A stretch of 64,000 bases of DNA from Halomonas beimenensis (GCF_002549795.1 NZ_CP021435.1:1426001-1490000); one strand, 5' to 3'; shown: positions 7,880-16,387, numbered from the stretch's first letter. The notes: a model not told the origin generated them from the sequence alone. Numbers and translations are program-made.

Positions 7880-7895
7880 ATTGTAGGGGTACAAT
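7880..7895. promoter_or_regulatory. Dyad over the LysE ribosome-binding site
   Basis: ATTGTA-GGGG-TACAAT, with 6-bp arms, lies just before the LysE ATG (7899); the central AGGGG is its likely ribosome site. A regulator bound here would block expression. A TTGACA at 7872-7877 lies too close to the ATG to serve as a -35 unless the mRNA is leaderless. Confidence 0.45.
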
Positions 7896-7898
7896 TGC

Positions 7899-8498
7899 AT
7901 GGAAACCTTGGCGACTCTGGGCCCCGCGTCCCTGTTCATGATCTCGATGACCCTCACCCCCGGCCCCAACAACGTGATGCTCACCGCCTCCGGGGCCAAC
8001 TACGGCTTCCGGCGCACCCTGCCGCACCTGCTGGGCATCCTGGGCGGCTGCTTCGTGCTCTTCGCGGCCATCGCCCTGGGCCTGGGGATCGTCTTCGAGC
8101 GTTTCCCGATCGTGCAGACCCTGCTGCGCCTGGTCGGCAGCGCCTACCTGCTGTACCTGGCCTGGGGCATCGCCACGGCCCCGCCGCCTCGGTTCGGCGC
8201 GGTCGAGGGGCGGCCGCTGAGCTACTGGCAGGCCGCCGCCTTCCAGTTCGCCAACCCCAAGGCCTGGGTGATGGGGCTGACGCTGATGGCCAGTTTCCTG
8301 CCGGAGGACGGCAACACCGTCGTCAACGCCCTGCTGCTGGCCGCCTTCGCCGAGCTGGTGGCGCTGCCCTGCATCGCGCTCTGGGCGGGCTTCGGCATGG
8401 CCATCGGCCGCTGGCTCAAGGGCCCGCGCTCCTGGCGGGTGTTCAACGGCACCATGGGCGCGCTGACCGCGGCCTGCGTGCTCTTCATCTTGGGGTGA
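7899..8498 (+). CDS. LysE/RhtB-family amino-acid exporter
   Basis: 199 residues with about six hydrophobic segments. It carries the family signature MTLTPGPNNVMLTASGANYG in the first transmembrane region, then QFANPKAWVMGLTLMASFLP. Proteins of this family export amino acids (lysine, threonine, homoserine, cysteine) across the inner membrane by proton exchange; the substrate is not evident. The ATG at 7899 follows AGGGG with a 9-nt gap. It is divergent from the MocR regulator, the likely controller. The last 80 or so bases and about 34 bp after the stop are repeated 260 bp downstream. Confidence 0.9.
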   Translation: METLATLGPASLFMISMTLTPGPNNVMLTASGANYGFRRTLPHLLGILGGCFVLFAAIALGLGIVFERFPIVQTLLRLVGSAYLLYLAWGIATAPPPRFGAVEGRPLSYWQAAAFQFANPKAWVMGLTLMASFLPEDGNTVVNALLLAAFAELVALPCIALWAGFGMAIGRWLKGPRSWRVFNGTMGALTAACVLFILG

Positions 8499-8810
8499 CA
8501 CCATCGCCCCGAACGAGAGGGCCCGTGAGGCCTGCAAAATACCACGCTGACTTCCACGCCCGCTTACTCGCCACGGGGCGATGCTTCGAGCATCGGCGCC
8601 GTCCGAGGTGAACGTCCACCAAGCGGGCGACCGTCGATGCCAGGTGGCGACCAAGGGCCGCATTCGTTAGCGGCCGAACGGGGCCGCGTTCCTGGCGGCT
8701 GTTCAACGGCATCATGGGCGCGCCGACCGCGGCCTGCGTGCTCTTCATCCTGGGGTGACACCACCGCCCCGAACGAGACGGCCCGAGAGGCCTGGAATGA
8801 GGAGGGGGAT
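8499..8810. other. Spacer between LysE and PhzF genes holding a partial duplication
   Basis: No gene is seen. The stretch contains a hairpin around 8580-8594 (GATGC-TTCGA-GCATC) and the degenerate duplicate of the LysE 3' end at 8681-8794. The PhzF ribosome site is GGAGGGGG at 8801-8808. Confidence 0.6.
8681..8794 (+). pseudogene. Remnant of a second LysE-type gene 3' end
   Basis: 8681-8794 matches 8421-8534 at about 105 of 114 positions with a constant offset of 260 bp and no gaps. It keeps the terminal codons (ending CVLFILG, then TGA) plus 34 bp of following sequence. Nothing upstream of 8681 continues the LysE frame. It is either a tandem duplication that has decayed, or the relic of a paralogue that once preceded the PhzF gene. 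Confidence 0.8.
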
Positions 8811-9656
8811 ATGAAAGCCAAGCTGGTGGATGTGTTCAGCGCCGAGCGGTTCGGCGGCAATGGTCTTACGATCTTCCCCGAGGCCGACGGCCTGTCGGCC
8901 GGGGAGATGCAGGCGCTGACGCGGGAGATGCGTCAGTTCGAGTCCATCTTCGTGTCCCGGGAGGGGGAGGACTTCGCGGCGAGGATCTTCACCCTGGACG
9001 AGGAGCTGGACTTCGCCGGCCATCCGCTGCTGGGGCTGGCCTACCACCTCCACGAGGTCTTCGGGGAGGGGGAGCGGCACGAGTGGCGGGTGCGGCTGAA
9101 TCGGCGCACCATCGGGCTGACCAGCCACCGGCGGGACGGCCGTTTCACGGCGACCATGGCGCAGGGGCGTCCCGCCTTCCTCAAGACCCTGACCCGCGAC
9201 GAGGCCGCGGGCGTCTACGCCGCCCTGGGGCTGGACGAGGGCGGGCATCGCAACTACCCGGCCGAGGTGGTGACGACCGGCTTGCCCTACCTCATCCTGC
9301 CCGTGCCGGGGGGCCTGGAGAAGGTCGCGTTCCGGGTCCCGGACCTGTCGGGCCTGCTGGCCGCCCACGGCGCCCGCTTCGTCTACGTCCTCGACGTGGA
9401 AGGCTTCGAGGGGCGGACCTGGGACAACGCCGGGCGGGTCGAGGACGTGGCCACGGGCAGTGCCGCGGGCCCCGCGGCGGCCTATCTCCACAAGCACGGG
9501 CTGACGCTCGACAGGACCATCTCGATCTCCCAGGGGCGTTTCGTGGGCAGGCCGAGCCGCATCGAGGTGGACCTGGTCATCGAAGCCGCGGAGCTGGTGG
9601 ACGTGCGGGTCAGGGGCGATGTCGTCAAGGTGGCCGATCTCGCCTTCGTCGCGTGA
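8811..9656 (+). CDS. PhzF-family isomerase-like protein
   Basis: 281 residues of the PhzF/diaminopimelate-epimerase fold: VDVFSAERFGGNGLTIF at the start, FESIFVSRE (catalytic-glutamate region), LDFAGHPLLGLAYHL, and VEDVATGSAAGPAAAYL in the second half. The phenazine enzyme PhzF isomerises DHHA, but no other phenazine genes are present. A general isomerase role with unknown substrate is the safe reading. ATG 8811 is preceded by GGAGGGGG. The next gene starts 72 bp downstream. Confidence 0.88.
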   Translation: MKAKLVDVFSAERFGGNGLTIFPEADGLSAGEMQALTREMRQFESIFVSREGEDFAARIFTLDEELDFAGHPLLGLAYHLHEVFGEGERHEWRVRLNRRTIGLTSHRRDGRFTATMAQGRPAFLKTLTRDEAAGVYAALGLDEGGHRNYPAEVVTTGLPYLILPVPGGLEKVAFRVPDLSGLLAAHGARFVYVLDVEGFEGRTWDNAGRVEDVATGSAAGPAAAYLHKHGLTLDRTISISQGRFVGRPSRIEVDLVIEAAELVDVRVRGDVVKVADLAFVA

Positions 9657-9728
9657 TCGGCAGGCCGTCGCAACGACTATGCTGGAAGGCGCAGCACGCC
9701 AAGGAAGGTTTCCGGGAGTGTCTTCGCC

Positions 9729-10952
9729 ATGCCGATCCTGGCCGATATCGATTCGCTCTATCGCCGCCACGCGCCCCGCGTGCGGGCGACCCTGATCCGC
9801 CGACTCGGCGACTTCGATCCGGCCGAGGACGCCCTGCACGAGGCCTTTGCCGCGGCGGTGGCCCGCTGGCCCGAGGAGGGCATCCCGGATGACCCCGTGG
9901 CCTGGCTGATCCGGGTCGGCCACCGGCGCGGCATCGACCAGATCCGGCGCCGGCAGACCGCTCGCCAGCAGGCGCACCTGCTCGTTCCCGAGGAAGGCGA
10001 GGCCGCGGAGGGCCGGGGCATCGAGGACGATCTCCTGCGGCTGCTGTTCACCTGTTGCCATCCCGACCTGGCCATGCCCGACCGGCTCGCCCTGACCCTG
10101 CGCGAGATGGCCGGGCTGACCACCGAGCAGGTGGCCAGCGCCCTGCTGCAGAAGCCGGCGTCGCTGGCCCAGCGCATCGTCCGCGCCAAGCGCCGCATCC
10201 GTGACGCCGGCATCCCCTACGAGGTGCCCGACGACGCCGAGCTGCCGGCACGGCTCCCGGGGGTGCTGGCGGTGATCTACCTGATCTTCAACGAGGGGTA
10301 CTCCCGCAGCGACGGCGAGGCCGTGGTGGACGTTCGCCTGGCCGACGAGGCCATCCGCCTGGCCCAGGCCCTGGCTCGCCTGCTGCCCCGGGGCGAGGCG
10401 TTCGGCCTGCTGGCGCTGATGCTGCTCCACGACGCCCGCCGCGCGGCGCGCCAGGACGCGGCGGGCGAGCTGATTCCCCTGGAGGAGCAGGATCGCCGCC
10501 TCTGGGACCGGGCGCAGGTCGAGGCCGGCCTCGCCTGGCTCGAGCGCGCCCTGGCGCGGACCCCCACGGGGCCCTACACCCTGCAGGCCTCCATCGCCGC
10601 CGTGCATGCCCAGGCGGAACGCGCCGAGGCCACGGACTGGCAGCGCATCGTGCGCCTCTACGAGGCGCTGTATCGTCGCCAGCCCTCGCCGGTGATCGCC
10701 CTCAACCGGGCGGTCGCCGTGGCCATGCGCGACTCGCCCGAGGCGGGCCTGGCGCTGCTCGAGGGGCTCGCCGGGCACCGGCAGATCGTCCACTACCGCC
10801 TCTACCATGCCGCCCGGGCCGACCTGCACCGGCGTGCCGGCCATCGCGAGGCGGCCCGGCAGGCCTACGAGCGGGCCCTGGGGCTGACCGCCCAGGGGCC
10901 GGAGCGACGCTTTCTGGCCCGCCGCCTGGCGGCGCTGGAAGTCGCCGACTGA
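9729..10952 (+). CDS. ECF42-type RNA polymerase sigma factor with C-terminal helical domain
   Basis: 407 residues. Region 2 occupies about 1-75 (YRRHAPRVRATLIRRLGDFDPAEDALHEAFAA..., DDPVAWLIRVGHRRGIDQIRR) and region 4 about 105-160 (LTLREMAGLTTEQVASALLQ). A long helical, TPR-like extension follows (RLARALARLL..., IALNRAVAVAM). This architecture, and the neighbouring YCII/DGPF genes, define the ECF42 group, which has no classical anti-sigma factor; the C-terminal domain is thought to control activity. ATG 9729 is internal to a longer frame, and no strong ribosome site is visible. Likely target: its own downstream genes. Confidence 0.88.
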   Translation: MPILADIDSLYRRHAPRVRATLIRRLGDFDPAEDALHEAFAAAVARWPEEGIPDDPVAWLIRVGHRRGIDQIRRRQTARQQAHLLVPEEGEAAEGRGIEDDLLRLLFTCCHPDLAMPDRLALTLREMAGLTTEQVASALLQKPASLAQRIVRAKRRIRDAGIPYEVPDDAELPARLPGVLAVIYLIFNEGYSRSDGEAVVDVRLADEAIRLAQALARLLPRGEAFGLLALMLLHDARRAARQDAAGELIPLEEQDRRLWDRAQVEAGLAWLERALARTPTGPYTLQASIAAVHAQAERAEATDWQRIVRLYEALYRRQPSPVIALNRAVAVAMRDSPEAGLALLEGLAGHRQIVHYRLYHAARADLHRRAGHREAARQAYERALGLTAQGPERRFLARRLAALEVAD

Positions 10953-11030
10953 ACAGACTCGTCTCGCCCTGTCGATTCCCGGCGTCGTCGCGCGACTCCC
11001 GGGTACCCACCCACCAAGGAGGACGACGTC

Positions 11031-11852
11031 ATGCGATACATGCTGATGCGCAAGGCCGATGCCGAGACCGAGGCGGGCGTGCTGCCTACCGAAACGGTGC
11101 TGCAGGCCATGGCCGACTACAACGAGCGCCTGATCCGGGCCGGGGTCTTCGCCACCGGCGACGGCCTGCGGCCCAGCCGGGAGGGCTGCCGGATCGACTT
11201 CCGCAACGGCGAGCCCCGGGTGATCGAGGGGCCCTTCCCCGCGACCGAGGAGCTGCTGGCGGGCTATACCGTGCTCGAGGTGGAGTCCCTGGAGGAGGCC
11301 ATCGAGTGGGCCAGGCAGTGGCCCCGGGAGGACGCCGGGGGCAACGTCACCCTGGAGCTGCGCCGCTACTTCGCCATGGAGGACTTCGCGCCCGGCGCCG
11401 GGCTGGACAAGCACATCGCCCAGACCCGGATGCCCCGGGCGGTGCAGGTGCACCTGGCCTTCCCGGGGACCTGCCGCGAGGCGATGGGCTTCTACGCCGA
11501 GGTCACCGGCGGCCACCTGGAGGCCGTGCTGACCTACGGCGAGACCCCCGCCGCCGAGGAGGTACCGCCCGAGTGGCACGACCGCATCATCCACGCCTCG
11601 CTCAACATCCGCGGGCACCGGGTGATGGGCGCCGACATGATGGGCGACGGCTACCAGGCGCCCCGGGGCGCCCAGGTGTTCCTGGACTACACGGACGCCG
11701 AGCAGGCGGCGGAGGTCTTCCGGCGCCTGGCCGAGGGCGGCCGGGTGATCATGCCCTTCGCGTCCACCTTCTGGGCCAAGGGCTTCGGCATGGCCACCGA
11801 CCGCTTCGGCGTGCAGTGGATGGTCGCCTGCCCGAGCGATGAGTGCCCGTGA
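11031..11852 (+). CDS. YCII/DGPF domain fused to a PhnB-type VOC domain
   Basis: 273 residues. Residues 1-115 are a YCII-related (DGPF) domain: YMLMRKADAETEAGVLPTE, RVIEGPFPATEELLAGYTV. Residues about 138-270 are a PhnB-like vicinal-oxygen-chelate domain: VQVHLAFPGTCREAMGFYAE, MGADMMGDGY, WAKGFGMATDRFGVQWMV. The two domains are usually separate proteins in ECF42 loci; here they are joined. Function is unknown; both folds occur in small-molecule enzymes. The ATG has AAGGAGGACGACGTC upstream. It is the first gene after the sigma factor (78-bp gap), with 20 bp to the next. Confidence 0.85.
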   Translation: MRYMLMRKADAETEAGVLPTETVLQAMADYNERLIRAGVFATGDGLRPSREGCRIDFRNGEPRVIEGPFPATEELLAGYTVLEVESLEEAIEWARQWPREDAGGNVTLELRRYFAMEDFAPGAGLDKHIAQTRMPRAVQVHLAFPGTCREAMGFYAEVTGGHLEAVLTYGETPAAEEVPPEWHDRIIHASLNIRGHRVMGADMMGDGYQAPRGAQVFLDYTDAEQAAEVFRRLAEGGRVIMPFASTFWAKGFGMATDRFGVQWMVACPSDECP

Positions 11853-11872
11853 ACCACAAGGAGGAGGAACCG

Positions 11873-12250
11873 ATGAAGTACGTGGCCTTGGTGTACTACC
11901 AGGAGCGGTTGATCGACGCCATGACCGAGCGGGACTGGCAGGCCCTCAACCGGGAATGCGTGGCGGGGGTGGAGCGCCTGACCGAGCAGGGCCACTTCCT
12001 GGCCGGCCAGGCCCTGCAGCCGGTGGAGAGCGCCACCTGCATCCAGGTGCGGGACGGCGAGGTGCTGCTGTCCGATGGCCCCTTCGCCGAGACCAAGGAG
12101 CAACTGGCCGGCTTCTACCTGCTCGACGCCCGCGACCTGAACGAGGCCCTGCGGCTGGCCAGCCGCATTCCCCCCGCGCGTTTCGGCACCATCGAGGTGC
12201 GCCCCGTGCGGGAACTGCCCCCCGGAGACGACAGAGGAGAGACGTCATGA
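11873..12250 (+). CDS. YCII/DGPF-family protein
   Basis: 125 residues beginning MKYVALVYYQERLIDAM, with the family segment LLSDGPFAETKEQLAGFYLLDA that gives the DGPF name. Such proteins accompany ECF42 sigma factors in many bacteria and are probably their targets or partners; no activity is established. The start is the ATG at 11873, after AGGAGGAGGAACCG; an in-frame start at 11843 would overlap the previous gene. It ends in an ATGA overlap with the DUF1428 gene, so translation is coupled. Confidence 0.87.
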   Translation: MKYVALVYYQERLIDAMTERDWQALNRECVAGVERLTEQGHFLAGQALQPVESATCIQVRDGEVLLSDGPFAETKEQLAGFYLLDARDLNEALRLASRIPPARFGTIEVRPVRELPPGDDRGETS

Positions 12251-12600
12251 GCTACGTGGATGGCTTCGTGGCCGCCGTGCCCACCGCCAATCGGCAGGCC
12301 TTCATCGAACACGCCCGCCAGGCGGCAGCGGTCTTCAAGGAGCACGGCGCCCTGAAGGTGATCGAGTGCTGGGGCGACGACGTCCCGGACGGGGAGCTGA
12401 CCTCCTTCCCCCTGGCGGTGCAGTGCAAGCCCGACGAGACCGTGATCTTCTCCTGGCTGGTCTGGCCCTCCCGCGAGGTGCGCGACCGGGCCATGCCGCG
12501 GATCATGGAGGACCCGCGCCTGTCGCCGGAGGTCAATCCCATGCCCTTCGACGGCAAGCGACTGATCTACGGCGGCTTCGAGATGGTGGAGGAGGCATAG
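12247..12600 (+). CDS. DUF1428 (YbaA-like) family protein
   Basis: 117 residues: MSYVDGFVAAVPTANRQAFIEH, LKVIECWGDDVPDG, EVNPMPFDGKRLIYGGFEMV. This matches the DUF1428 family of small dimeric alpha/beta-barrel proteins found beside YCII and ECF42 genes. No enzymatic role is known. It shares ATGA with the preceding gene and is the last gene of the sigma-factor operon, followed by a strong hairpin. Confidence 0.87.
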   Translation: MSYVDGFVAAVPTANRQAFIEHARQAAAVFKEHGALKVIECWGDDVPDGELTSFPLAVQCKPDETVIFSWLVWPSREVRDRAMPRIMEDPRLSPEVNPMPFDGKRLIYGGFEMVEEA

Positions 12601-12614
12601 CGCGTCACGCCGTG

Positions 12615-12649
12615 CCGGCCCGGAGGGGTAATGGAGACCTCCGGGCCGG
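12615..12649. terminator. Hairpin between convergent genes
   Basis: CCGGCCCGGAGG (12615-12626) and CCTCCGGGCCGG (12638-12649) form a perfect 12-bp stem with an 11-nt loop, 14 bp after the DUF1428 stop and 22 bp before the end of the convergent methyltransferase gene. No clear T-run on either side; a bidirectional terminator is likely. Confidence 0.65.
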
Positions 12650-12670
12650 TGGAGACGGCGTTCGCCCCGG

Positions 12671-13765
12671 TCAGGGCCGGCAGACGAAGTAGTCGTTCTG
12701 GATGTCGTGCTCGAGCTGGTGAACCTGGATGTCGCGGAACCCGGCGTCCTTCAGGTAGGCCAGGGCCCGCTCGCGGCCCCACATGGTGCCCAGGCCCTCG
12801 CCGCCCTGGGCCAGCGAGACCGTCATGCAGTGGCTGAGCGACACGGCATAGAGTATCGCGCCCAGCGGGTGCTCGCGGTCCAGGTGATGGTGGCTCGAGG
12901 CGTGGATGTCCTGCACCAGGTAGACGCCGTCCGCGGTCAGGCTGCGATGAATCCCCGCCAGCAGCCGGCGCGGCTGGGCCTGGTCGTGGATGCCGTCGAA
13001 GGTCGTGACCAGCTCGAAGGCCCCTGGCTCGGCGGTGGCGTCGAAGTCGCCGAGGTCCCGGACCTCGAAGGCCAGGTTGGTCAGCCCGGCCCGTTCGGCC
13101 TGGTCGCGGGCCCAGGCGATGGCCTCCTCGGAGAGGTCGTAGCCGACGAAGCGGCTGGCCGGGAAGCGCTCGGCCAGGGCCAGCAGGGCCCGGCCCCGTC
13201 CGCAGGCGCAGTCCAGCACCCGGATGCCGGCCTCCAGGCGCTCGGTGAGCCCCGGGGCAAGCGGCAGGATGGCGTCGAACAGCGCCGGCAGCACCGTCTG
13301 GCCGCTGTCGCTGGCCATCACCTCCTGGAAGCGCGGGTAGCGGGAGTAGGGCACGCCGCCGCCCTCGCGGAAGCAGCGCACCACGTCGTCCTCCACGCTC
13401 CCCAGCAAGGGAATAAACTGGGCGTAGACGGCCAGGTTCGCCTCGCCCCGATCGGTGAGCAGTGCGGCGCGTTCATCCGGCAGCCAATAGGTGGCGTCGG
13501 CCGGGTCGGTCTCGACCACCTCGGCCGCCACCATGCCGCCGAGCCACTCGCGCACGTAGCGCTCCTGGAGGCCGCTGCGCTCGGCCAGGGCCTGGCTGGT
13601 GAGGGGCGGCTGGCCGGCCAGCGCCTCCAGCAGCCCGGTGCGGTAGCCGATCGAGGTCAGCAGCAGCAGGCCGCCGTGGTTGAGCGCCTTGACCAGCCGT
13701 GACTCGAAGTCGTCGGCGTGAGTCGTCTGGGGCGTCGGGCGTGTCGGGATGTCGATATCGCACAT
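12671..13765 (-). CDS. SAM-dependent methyltransferase with N-terminal winged helix
   Basis: 364 residues. Residues about 20-100 form a dimerisation/winged-helix part (ALNHGGLLLLTSIGYRTGLLEAL, ALAERSGLQERYVREWLGGM). The Rossmann methyltransferase core starts near 185 with VLDCACGRGRALLALAERF (SAM motif I) and FVGYDLSEEAIAWARDQA (acidic loop). It resembles the Rv2258c class of methyltransferases; the substrate is unknown. The ATG at 13765 follows GAGGAGCCCACTC. It is divergent from the GlxA-type regulator gene (110 bp), which may control it. Confidence 0.85.
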   Translation of the reverse strand: MCDIDIPTRPTPQTTHADDFESRLVKALNHGGLLLLTSIGYRTGLLEALAGQPPLTSQALAERSGLQERYVREWLGGMVAAEVVETDPADATYWLPDERAALLTDRGEANLAVYAQFIPLLGSVEDDVVRCFREGGGVPYSRYPRFQEVMASDSGQTVLPALFDAILPLAPGLTERLEAGIRVLDCACGRGRALLALAERFPASRFVGYDLSEEAIAWARDQAERAGLTNLAFEVRDLGDFDATAEPGAFELVTTFDGIHDQAQPRRLLAGIHRSLTADGVYLVQDIHASSHHHLDREHPLGAILYAVSLSHCMTVSLAQGGEGLGTMWGRERALAYLKDAGFRDIQVHQLEHDIQNDYFVCRP

Positions 13766-13875
13766 GAGTGGGCTCCTCGGGTCGTTGTCGTGTTGGCCTT
13801 GGGGCCAGGTTCACGATACGACCGGGAAGTCGCCGACACTCAGGCGCATCGCGCCGCAAACGAGGGGTTTCTGCC

Positions 13876-14904
13876 ATGGGTGAGCCCGAGACACGAGACA
13901 AGGCGACCATCGCGCTGCTGGCCGGTCCCGACGTGACCGCCTCGACCCTCTTCGGCATGTACGACATCTTCGGCTCGGCGGGCCGGGACTGGGAGCTGCT
14001 GATGCACGGCCGCCCGGGCGAGTCGCTGCTCGAGCCGGTGATCGTCTCCCGGGACGGCCGGGGCTTTCGCACCGCCAACGGCGCCTGGATCGCTCCTGAC
14101 ATGGCCCTGGCCGAGTGCCCCGCGCCGTTGGCGGCATGCGTGCCGGACCTGATGATCGCCCCCGGCGCCAGCCTGGCGAGCTATGCCGCCGAGATGGCCT
14201 GGCTACGGGATTGCCAGGCGGCCGGGGCCCTGATGGCGGCGGCCTGCACCGGCGCGCTGCTGTTCGCGGAGGCGGGGCTGCTCGACGACCAGGACGCCAC
14301 CACCCACTGGGCCTACTGCGACGCCCTGGCGCAACGCTTTCCCCGGGTGCGGGTGCACGCCCACCGCAGCCTGGTGGTCAGCGGCGAGGGGCAGCGGCTG
14401 GTCATGGCCGGCGGCGGCACCACCTGGCAAGACCTGGCGCTGTTCCTGGTGGCGCGGCTGGTGGGCGTGGACGAGGCCATGCACCTGGCGCGGCTCAACC
14501 TCATCGACTGGCACCGCGAGGGCCAGCAGCCCTATGCCACCCTGTCCAGTTCCCGCCAGATAGAGGACGCCTGCATCGCCCGCTGCCAGCTGTGGGTGGC
14601 CGAGCACTACGACACCCACTCGCCGGTGGCCGGCATGGTGGCGGTCAGCGGCCTGACCGAGCGGTCCTTCAAGCGGCGCTTCAAGGCGGCCACGGGGATG
14701 ACGCCGATGGACTATGTGCACACCCTGCGCCTCGAGGAGGCCAAGCAGGTGCTGGAGAGCAGTGACGCGCCCATCGACGAGGTGGCCGAGGAGGTGGGCT
14801 ACGCCGATCCCAGTTTCTTCCGTCGGCTGTTCGGCCGCCGGGTGGGGCTGACGCCCAGCCAGTATCGTCGTCGCTTCCGCAGCATGCGGCTGCGCCTGCA
14901 GTGA
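13876..14904 (+). CDS. GlxA-type transcriptional regulator (DJ-1/PfpI domain plus AraC HTH)
   Basis: 342 residues. The N-terminal half is a DJ-1/PfpI-like domain (TIALLAGPDVTASTLFGMYDIF) and keeps the nucleophile-elbow cysteine in AACTGALLFAEAGLL. The C-terminal hundred residues are an AraC double HTH (VSGLTERSFKRRFKAATGMTP, EVAEEVGYADPSFFRRLFGR). Proteins of this class activate catabolic or amine-metabolism genes. ATG 13876 is chosen for its GAGGGG eight bases upstream; a longer in-frame extension to 13768 is GC-rich and lacks a ribosome site. The divergent methyltransferase is a candidate target. Confidence 0.87.
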   Translation: MGEPETRDKATIALLAGPDVTASTLFGMYDIFGSAGRDWELLMHGRPGESLLEPVIVSRDGRGFRTANGAWIAPDMALAECPAPLAACVPDLMIAPGASLASYAAEMAWLRDCQAAGALMAAACTGALLFAEAGLLDDQDATTHWAYCDALAQRFPRVRVHAHRSLVVSGEGQRLVMAGGGTTWQDLALFLVARLVGVDEAMHLARLNLIDWHREGQQPYATLSSSRQIEDACIARCQLWVAEHYDTHSPVAGMVAVSGLTERSFKRRFKAATGMTPMDYVHTLRLEEAKQVLESSDAPIDEVAEEVGYADPSFFRRLFGRRVGLTPSQYRRRFRSMRLRLQ

Positions 14905-14936
14905 CCGGCCGAGGCCCGAGCGCCGCGGCGCGAGGG

Positions 14937-15413
14937 TCAGTCGTCGGCCGGGTCCCGGCCGCGATCGGCCGCGTCCCCGTCCATGTTTTCGTCCTCCTCG
15001 GCGTCCGGCTCCCGGGGGGCCTTGTCCTTGGTGGGGCGCCGGGCGGTCAGGGTGATTTCCACGTGGGCGCCGCCGAGCAGCCGCGGCGACTCGGTGCAGG
15101 TGCGGGCCGGGAAGTTCGGCGGAGTGAAGAACTCCACGTAGGCGGCGTCCATCGCCTCCGCCTCGTCGAGATCGGTCATGTGCACCATCACGCGGACCAC
15201 ATCCTCGAGCCCGCAGCCCGCGGACTCCAGCAGGTGAGCCAGGCGGCGCATGATCCAGCGGGTCTCCTCGCCGATGTCGCCGAGCACGGCCTCGCTGCCC
15301 TGGATGTCCGCCGCGGTCAGGCCGGAGAGATGGATATAGTCCTCGTCCATTACGATATGGCTGCCGGGGAACTGGGGATGGGGCAGGGTCGCGGAGTTGT
15401 GGAACTCGGGCAT
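14937..15413 (-). CDS. RidA/YjgF-family protein with acidic tail
   Basis: 158 residues. Residues 1-125 are the RidA fold (HIVMDEDYIHLSGLTAADI, LEDVVRVMVHMTDLDEAEAMDAAY, FPARTCTESPRLLGGAHVEITLTA). RidA proteins hydrolyse reactive enamine/imine intermediates. The final 30 residues are very acidic (EPDAEEDENMDGDAADRG), typical of halophile surface chemistry and unusual for the family. ATG 15413 follows AAGGAGG; an alternative ATG at 15443 lacks a ribosome site. It lies 68 bp downstream of the CDF gene on the same strand. Confidence 0.85.
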   Translation of the reverse strand: MPEFHNSATLPHPQFPGSHIVMDEDYIHLSGLTAADIQGSEAVLGDIGEETRWIMRRLAHLLESAGCGLEDVVRVMVHMTDLDEAEAMDAAYVEFFTPPNFPARTCTESPRLLGGAHVEITLTARRPTKDKAPREPDAEEDENMDGDAADRGRDPADD

Positions 15414-15481
15414 TCGGCCTCCTTGCATGTCGCGGGCATTCATGGGGTGCGACAGGGACCGCCGCCCTGAGGTTCCTGCGC

Positions 15482-16387
15482 TCAGGTCCAGCGCGGCTCG
15501 GCGGTGAACGACACGGTGAACCAGCGTCGCTCCGGGGGGATGCTCAGCCCCGCGGCGATCTGCTCGCGGATCTCGTCGAGCTCGACCATGCCCCGTTCGG
15601 CGGCGAAGTCCGCCCGGGTGAGGATGTGGATCTCGATGAAGTGGCCGCGCCCGGCCTTGGCCACGTGGCTGTTGTAGTCGAGCAGGCCATCGCGGCGCAT
15701 CACCGGCGCCATGGCGGCCTGGACCTCCCGGTCGACGTCGCTCGGCGCGATCAGGAAGACTTCCTTCATGGCCCGGCGCACGATGCCGAGGGGCACGGGC
15801 AGGAAAGCCAGCGTCAGCACCGCCAGCAGCAGCGAATCCACGTAGGGCGTGAGATGGGCATAGGCCGTCTGCTGGAGCCACAGGGCGATGGCGAAGGCGA
15901 CCAGCAGGGCGCCGGTGATCAGGGCGGCCATCAGCCAGCCGTGCATGTCGATGCGCACCAGTTCCGAGTCCACCCGGCGGTTGAGCCGGCGCTGATGGAG
16001 GGTCATGCCGGTGCAGACCAGGGTGACCGCCAGGGCGTAGACCAGGGCCAGGTCGAAGGCGAAGTCATGGCCGCCGTCGATCAGGCCCTGGACGGCGTTC
16101 AGGAAGGCATAGAAGCACAGCAGCAGCAGGATGGCGCCGTTGAGCGCCGCCACCAGCGGCTCCAGGTGCCAGTAGCCATGCTGGAAGCGCCGGCTGGCCT
16201 CGCGCACCACCAGCCGCGACACCACCAGGGCGAGGCCCGCCATCGCCGCATCGATGCTGGAGAAGACCCCGTCGAAGAGGATCGAGCGCGACCCGGCGAG
16301 CAGGCCGAAGGTCACGCCGAGGCCCGCCACGAACAGCGTCATGGCGATGGAGACTTTCAAGGCACGTTGTTCGAGGGCGGCGGACAT
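15482..16387 (-). CDS. Cation diffusion facilitator (CDF) family transporter
   Basis: 301 residues with six hydrophobic helices and a C-terminal cytoplasmic domain (SDVDREVQAAMAPVMRR...). Metal-site regions are LFDGVFSSIDAAMAG in TM2 and VRIDMHGWLMAALI in TM5, each with an Asp but with departures from the common HxxxD/DxxxD pattern. Members export Zn, Mn, Fe or Co against protons; the metal is not evident. A 12-bp palindrome lies about 87 bp upstream. The ATG at 16387 begins directly with the first conserved helix. Confidence 0.85.
   Translation of the reverse strand: MSAALEQRALKVSIAMTLFVAGLGVTFGLLAGSRSILFDGVFSSIDAAMAGLALVVSRLVVREASRRFQHGYWHLEPLVAALNGAILLLLCFYAFLNAVQGLIDGGHDFAFDLALVYALAVTLVCTGMTLHQRRLNRRVDSELVRIDMHGWLMAALITGALLVAFAIALWLQQTAYAHLTPYVDSLLLAVLTLAFLPVPLGIVRRAMKEVFLIAPSDVDREVQAAMAPVMRRDGLLDYNSHVAKAGRGHFIEIHILTRADFAAERGMVELDEIREQIAAGLSIPPERRWFTVSFTAEPRWT

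Noticed and set aside
8811..9656. PhzF as evidence for phenazine biosynthesis
   Set aside because: No other phz gene is nearby, and PhzF-fold proteins are widespread with varied functions.
8745..11618. 957-codon minus-strand frame
   Set aside because: It spans and opposes PhzF, the sigma factor and part of the YCII-VOC gene, all well supported. Its composition (His, Gln, Val, Gly) is an antisense artefact of GC-rich DNA.
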